From CAJGCS01 sp045589955 (lineage in GTDB: Bacteria > Bacillota_I > Bacilli_A > ML615J-28 > CAG-313): 25,422 nucleotides of DNA. Position 1 is the first letter of the stretch; every line of letters begins with the position of its first letter. The stretch is from positions 1 to 25,422 of the forward strand of contig JAZNQD010000011.1 in the NCBI GenBank assembly GCA_045589955.1. Reading direction: 5' to 3'. Below, one piece after another: positions 22,754 through 25,422 of this stretch. The translations under genes were made by a program, and so were the position numbers. The notes beneath the pieces were generated by a model. That model saw only the letters and a list, made by a program, of their open reading frames with translations, did not search any database and was not told where the DNA came from.

Positions 22754-23420
22754 TGATAACCTCTAAAGAATACCCAAGACCGCGCACAGCTTTAATTGTA
22801 ATATTAGCTTTAATAGATGTAAGTTTTTTTCTTAAAGATGAAATATTTACCCAAACAACATTGATTTCTGAATCATTATCAAACCCCCAAATAGTATTCA
22901 TAATCTTGTCAGTTGATAACAAAATGTTTGAATTAACCATTAACATTTCCATTAATTGATATTCTTTGTTTAATAATCTAATTGAACCCTTGTCCGTAGA
23001 CATTTCAAATGTTTTAGTGTTTAAAGTAACGTTTCCAAAATTAAATTTATTAATAACAGTATTCTTTCGTCTTGTTAAAGCTTTAACACGAGCAACAAGT
23101 TCTTTCATTGAAAAAGGTTTGCCTAAATAATCATCTGCACCACTATCTAAACCAAGTACTTTATCATCGATATCGGCTTTGGCAGTTAAAACGATAACTG
23201 GAGTGAAATCATTTCGCTCGCGCATTTTTTTGATTGTCGAAATCCCATCAAGGCGTGGCATCATAATATCCATAATTACACAGTCATATTGGTCATATTC
23301 TAAATACTTTAAGGCTTCAATGCCATCATAAACAGCATCAGTATAGAAGTTATTTAGTTTCAAAACTTTGCATATAGCGCTAGATATATCACGATCATCT
23401 TCAACAACAAGTATTCGCAT
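22746..23420 (-). CDS. OmpR/PhoB-family response regulator
   Basis: The 224-residue partner of the kinase. The receiver domain (1-~118) has acidic pocket D8/D9, phospho-acceptor Asp51 in MDIMMP, and the Thr-Ala and Lys switch residues (VLTAKAD, GKPFS). The winged-helix DNA-binding domain (~128-222) ends in the typical VRGLGYSL. A perfect AGGAGGTG ribosome site lies before the ATG. A long palindrome (23460-23488) overlaps its likely promoter, suggesting autoregulation. Target genes outside the operon are unknown. Confidence 0.94.
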   Translation of the reverse strand: MRILVVEDDRDISSAICKVLKLNNFYTDAVYDGIEALKYLEYDQYDCVIMDIMMPRLDGISTIKKMRERNDFTPVIVLTAKADIDDKVLGLDSGADDYLGKPFSMKELVARVKALTRRKNTVINKFNFGNVTLNTKTFEMSTDKGSIRLLNKEYQLMEMLMVNSNILLSTDKIMNTIWGFDNDSEINVVWVNISSLRKKLTSIKANITIKAVRGLGYSLEVIND

Positions 23421-23459
23421 AAAACACCTCCTATTTTTATTTTAATATACTACATAATA

Positions 23460-23488
23460 CTTAAATTAAGTTAAATAATTAATTTAAG
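23460..23488. promoter_or_regulatory. Inverted repeat, possible operator of the two-component operon
   Basis: CTTAAATTAA (23460-23469) and TTAATTTAAG (23479-23488) are exact reverse complements with a 9-bp spacer, 40-68 bp before the regulator's start codon. Read on the minus strand the arms also form near-direct repeats with an 18-bp period. The site overlaps the predicted -10 and start. AT-richness makes chance a real alternative. Confidence 0.45.
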
Positions 23489-23516
23489 TATAACACAAAA
23501 TAAAAAACTAGTCTAA
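23487..23516 (-). promoter_or_regulatory. Promoter of the response regulator-kinase operon
   Basis: On the minus strand TTAGAC (plus 23511-23516), an 18-bp spacer and TATACT (plus 23487-23492) preceded by TGT (extended -10). The -35 lies inside the hairpin that ends the upstream gene. Confidence 0.5.
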
Positions 23517-23525
23517 TGACTAGTT
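23497..23525 (-). terminator. Terminator of the YwaF-like gene
   Basis: On the minus strand AACTAGTC, loop ATTA, GACTAGTT (plus 23506-23525), then TTTTATTTT. The TAG stop of the gene (plus 23520-23522) is within the first arm. Confidence 0.85.
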
Positions 23526-24310
23526 AATTACTTTTTGTTTTTTACTTCTAATGAAAATAGGAATGTAGAACAATGCAAATACTACAAAAGCTATTACAGC
23601 TACACATCCTAGATATATATACCAGTGGTGCGGTTTTTCAAATACAAATAACGATAAGACTGGAGATCCCATTGTAAACATTAGGTTTGGCATATATTGA
23701 ATATCAAATGTTCCATCAGAAAGAACATTTATTTGAGCAAATAATGAGTTAGCATAAATACTAACCAAACCTAAAGCAAATAAGATTGCCATAGATGTTA
23801 AATAGTGAACAGGTCGAATATTTAAATTTTTATTAAACATAATATATACGCCAAGAACAACTAGCATACCGTGATAAATAAAATATTGATATGTTCTTAC
23901 ATTAAATGGATCAACAGTATCAGGTAATAATAAGGCAAGAATAGCACCAAAAATCATTGTTGGAAACATAAATCCTAAAAGAACATCACGAACTCTATTG
24001 CCTGGTTTTGTAAAACGAACAATAAAGATATTAGCAATTTGTAAAGAGCATAGGTGAATTGGGAATGTTCCATCTTAATAAAGGGTACAAGCTCTTTTGC
24101 AATAAAGTCACCAGTTTCTTTGTTATAATGATTAACCCAATCAAACTCAATTGATGAGAAAGTCTTTGCAGTTTCTGAGATAATACAAAGGATACACGCA
24201 ATTGTAAAGATTAAATTAAATGATGGTTTAAACTTAAAAATCAAGAAAATTGCAACAATTGTTAAAATAATTGTTAGTGTTAAAAATATATAATGTTCTA
24301 AAGTAAACAT
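23520..24310 (-). pseudogene. YwaF/TIGR02206-like membrane protein, frameshifted
   Basis: Two adjacent minus-strand frames (24310 to about 24061, then about 24061 to 23520) together encode one continuous membrane protein of about 263 residues with six to seven helices. The first part runs through ELVPFIKMEHS. Moving to the other frame at the GGG run on the plus strand (24061-24063) continues smoothly with IHLCSLQIANIFIV, TKPGNRVRDVLLGF and then MFPTMIFGA. This fits the TIGR02206/YwaF integral membrane family, whose HLCSL-like motif and PG loop would be lost without the shift. Adding one G to the run restores the frame. The 5' end has a GGGGGAAA ribosome site and the 3' end a good terminator, so decay is recent or the base is a sequencing error. 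Function of the family is unknown. Confidence 0.8.
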
Positions 24311-24404
24311 AAAGTTTCCCCCTTAAATACTAACATTATACAAAAAATTCAAAGAAAAAACAATACAAAAATCATAAACAAAATATAAATAATTATTTAA
24401 TCAC

Positions 24405-24433
24405 TTTACAAGCGAAAATTAATATGATATATT
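24405..24433 (+). promoter_or_regulatory. Promoter of the perR-rubrerythrin operon
   Basis: TTTACA (24405-24410), 17-bp spacer, TATATT (24428-24433) preceded by TGA (extended -10). The predicted start near 24440 lies directly before the Fur-type box. Confidence 0.65.
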
Positions 24434-24442
24434 TATATTAAA

Positions 24443-24457
24443 TGATAATCATTATCA
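24443..24457. promoter_or_regulatory. Fur-type operator box (perfect 7-1-7)
   Basis: TGATAAT-C-ATTATCA is an exact match to the Bacillus 7-1-7 Fur box and differs at the second and fourteenth positions from the PerR box (TTATAAT-N-ATTATAA). It lies just after the predicted start point and 13 bp before the ATG of the Fur-family gene, fitting autorepression of the regulator and rubrerythrin. Confidence 0.92.
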
Positions 24458-24470
24458 TTTAGGAGGAGCA

Positions 24471-24839
24471 ATGAGACACTCAGATCAAAGAGATATTGTA
24501 TATCAAGTTGTCTGTCAAAGTTGTGATCATCCTAGTGTAGAAATGATTTTGTCTCGTGCCAAAGAGCAAATGCCTTCTATTAATATGGCAACTGTTTATC
24601 GTAATTTGAATGTATTAGTTGATCAAAACAGGATCATTCGATTAACGCTTACAACGGGAGATCGTTTCGACAAAACACTTTATCCGCATCCCCACTTTTA
24701 TTGTAAGTGCTGTGGCAATGTAACAGATGTTGATCACGATGCTGTATCAGACATGATAACATCAATTGAAAGTCAAGACTTTCAAATTGACAAAACCGAC
24801 ATAATGTTTACCGGTATTTGTCCAAAATGTAAAAATTAA
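24471..24839 (+). CDS. perR: PerR-type Fur-family peroxide regulator
   Basis: A 122-residue metalloregulator. Aligned from memory with B. subtilis PerR, every regulatory-metal ligand is kept: His20, Asp67, His73, His75 and Asp86 (PerR 37, 85, 91, 93, 104). So are the four structural-zinc Cys 78, 81, 117 and 120. Asp rather than Glu at position 67 is the PerR-type choice associated with peroxide sensing. The recognition helix (NMATVYRNL) carries Arg44 where PerR has Asn61; Arg is the Fur-type residue. The protein lacks about 17 N-terminal residues relative to PerR. AGGAGG is close to the ATG and no earlier start exists. It shares a transcript with rubrerythrin, a classic peroxide-defence gene, and has a perfect Fur-type box in its promoter. 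Fur or Zur function is possible but less likely. Confidence 0.8.
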   Translation: MRHSDQRDIVYQVVCQSCDHPSVEMILSRAKEQMPSINMATVYRNLNVLVDQNRIIRLTLTTGDRFDKTLYPHPHFYCKCCGNVTDVDHDAVSDMITSIESQDFQIDKTDIMFTGICPKCKN

Positions 24840-24856
24840 TAAAGGAGAAATTTAAA

Positions 24857-25390
24857 ATGGAATTAAAAGGATCAAAAACAGAAAAAAATTTAATGACTGC
24901 GTTTGCAGGAGAAAGCCAAGCTAGAAATAAATATACTTATTTTGCTAGCGTTGCAAAAAAAGAAGGTTATGAACAAATTGCTGCAATCTTCTTAGAAACA
25001 GCTGAAAATGAAAAAGAACATGCTAAATTATGGTTCAAAGCATTAGGTGAACTTGGAACAACTGCTCAAAACTTAAAAGCAGCTGCAGAAGGTGAAAACT
25101 ATGAATGGACTGATATGTATGCAACATTTGCAAAAGAAGCTGAAGAAGAAGGTTTCTTAAGACTTGCTAACCAATTCAGAGCTGTTGCTGCAATCGAAAA
25201 AGCTCATGAAGAAAGATATCGTAAATTATTATCAAATGTTGAAATGCAACAAGTATTTGAAAAAGGTGAACAAGTAATGTGGGAATGCCGCGTATGTGGA
25301 CATATCGTTGTTGGTCCTAAGGCTCCTAAAGCTTGCCCAGTTTGTCGTTATTCTCAATCTTATTTTGAAATTCATAACGATAAATACTAA
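24857..25390 (+). CDS. rbr: Rubrerythrin
   Basis: A 177-residue diiron peroxidase that reduces hydrogen peroxide to water in the cytosol of anaerobes. The ferritin-like helical bundle (~1-140) has the carboxylate/His ligand motifs GESQARNKY, ENEKEHA, EAEEEGF and EKAHEERY. A C-terminal rubredoxin-like domain has two Cys pairs, CRVCGH and CPVCR, for the FeS4 electron-entry site. Length and domain order are typical of classical rubrerythrin. It starts 17 bp after perR behind AAAGGAG, so it is in the same operon and presumably repressed by it. The electron donor is not encoded here. Confidence 0.96.
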   Translation: MELKGSKTEKNLMTAFAGESQARNKYTYFASVAKKEGYEQIAAIFLETAENEKEHAKLWFKALGELGTTAQNLKAAAEGENYEWTDMYATFAKEAEEEGFLRLANQFRAVAAIEKAHEERYRKLLSNVEMQQVFEKGEQVMWECRVCGHIVVGPKAPKACPVCRYSQSYFEIHNDKY

Positions 25391-25422
25391 GCATAAATTT
25401 ATCATAAATAATTGGAAGGATA
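25391..25422 (+). other. Window end, possible ribosome site of the next gene
   Basis: After the rubrerythrin stop there is no terminator. GGAAGGA (25414-25420) may be the ribosome site of another gene beginning beyond the window, which would extend the perR-rbr operon. Confidence 0.35.

Noticed and set aside
23520..23969. Separate second membrane-protein gene beginning at its internal Met
   Set aside because: The frame stays open upstream and encodes the missing family motifs, so it is the second half of one frameshifted gene.

Overview
The window is AT-rich (roughly 30% GC) and reads with the standard bacterial code. Its genes have AGGAGG-type ribosome binding sites, a methionine T-box leader, OmpR-type two-component genes, lipoproteins and a PerR/rubrerythrin pair. 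This suggests an anaerobic or microaerophilic low-GC Bacillota, probably a host-associated Bacilli lineage of the Erysipelotrichales/RF39 type; the lineage is inference. Almost every promoter I can place carries an extended -10 (TGN-TATAAT).

Layout. 1-207: 3' end of an SGNH/GDSL hydrolase with higher GC than the rest. 309-1579: a Fic-domain AMPylase-type gene bracketed by two near-identical copies of a terminator-plus-promoter cassette. 1604-3991: a DUF4838 glycoside-hydrolase-like protein and a six-helix Pr6Pr-like membrane protein. 4094-7601: nagA, a cytosolic NagZ-like GH3 hexosaminidase and a zinc-ribbon/leucine-rich-repeat protein, probably one transcript for amino-sugar salvage. 7674-8363 (minus): a YhhN-like membrane protein ending in a shared bidirectional terminator. 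8527-12697: a double-domain 2-hydroxyacyl-CoA dehydratase activase and its separate partner subunit. 12751-16031: two paralogous lipoproteins with Cys/His repeats and transglutaminase-like domains, joined by a TAGTG stop/start. 16138-18338: M42 aminopeptidase, YfcE-type phosphodiesterase and thiamine pyrophosphokinase. 18384-21315: Met T-box and the metNIQ methionine importer. 21548-23420 (minus): histidine kinase and response regulator. 23520-24310 (minus): a YwaF/TIGR02206-like membrane protein broken by a one-base frameshift. 24405-25390: a PerR-type regulator behind a perfect Fur-type box, followed by rubrerythrin.

How they fit together. The genes give a picture of a fermentative scavenger: intracellular amino-sugar trimming (DUF4838, NagZ, NagA), peptide trimming (M42), methionine import gated by uncharged tRNA-Met, radical acyl-CoA chemistry, and a small peroxide-defence unit.

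Most worth following up: (1) the PerR-like regulator has all PerR metal ligands but an Arg at the position that sets Fur-box versus PerR-box choice, matching its Fur-type operator; (2) the duplicated regulatory cassette around fic; (3) a perfect 13-bp hairpin inside nagA just before the next gene; (4) the split dehydratase/activase; (5) the MetN N-terminal extension behind the T-box. No CRISPR array, tRNA, rRNA, transposase or clearly undescribed multi-gene system was found.
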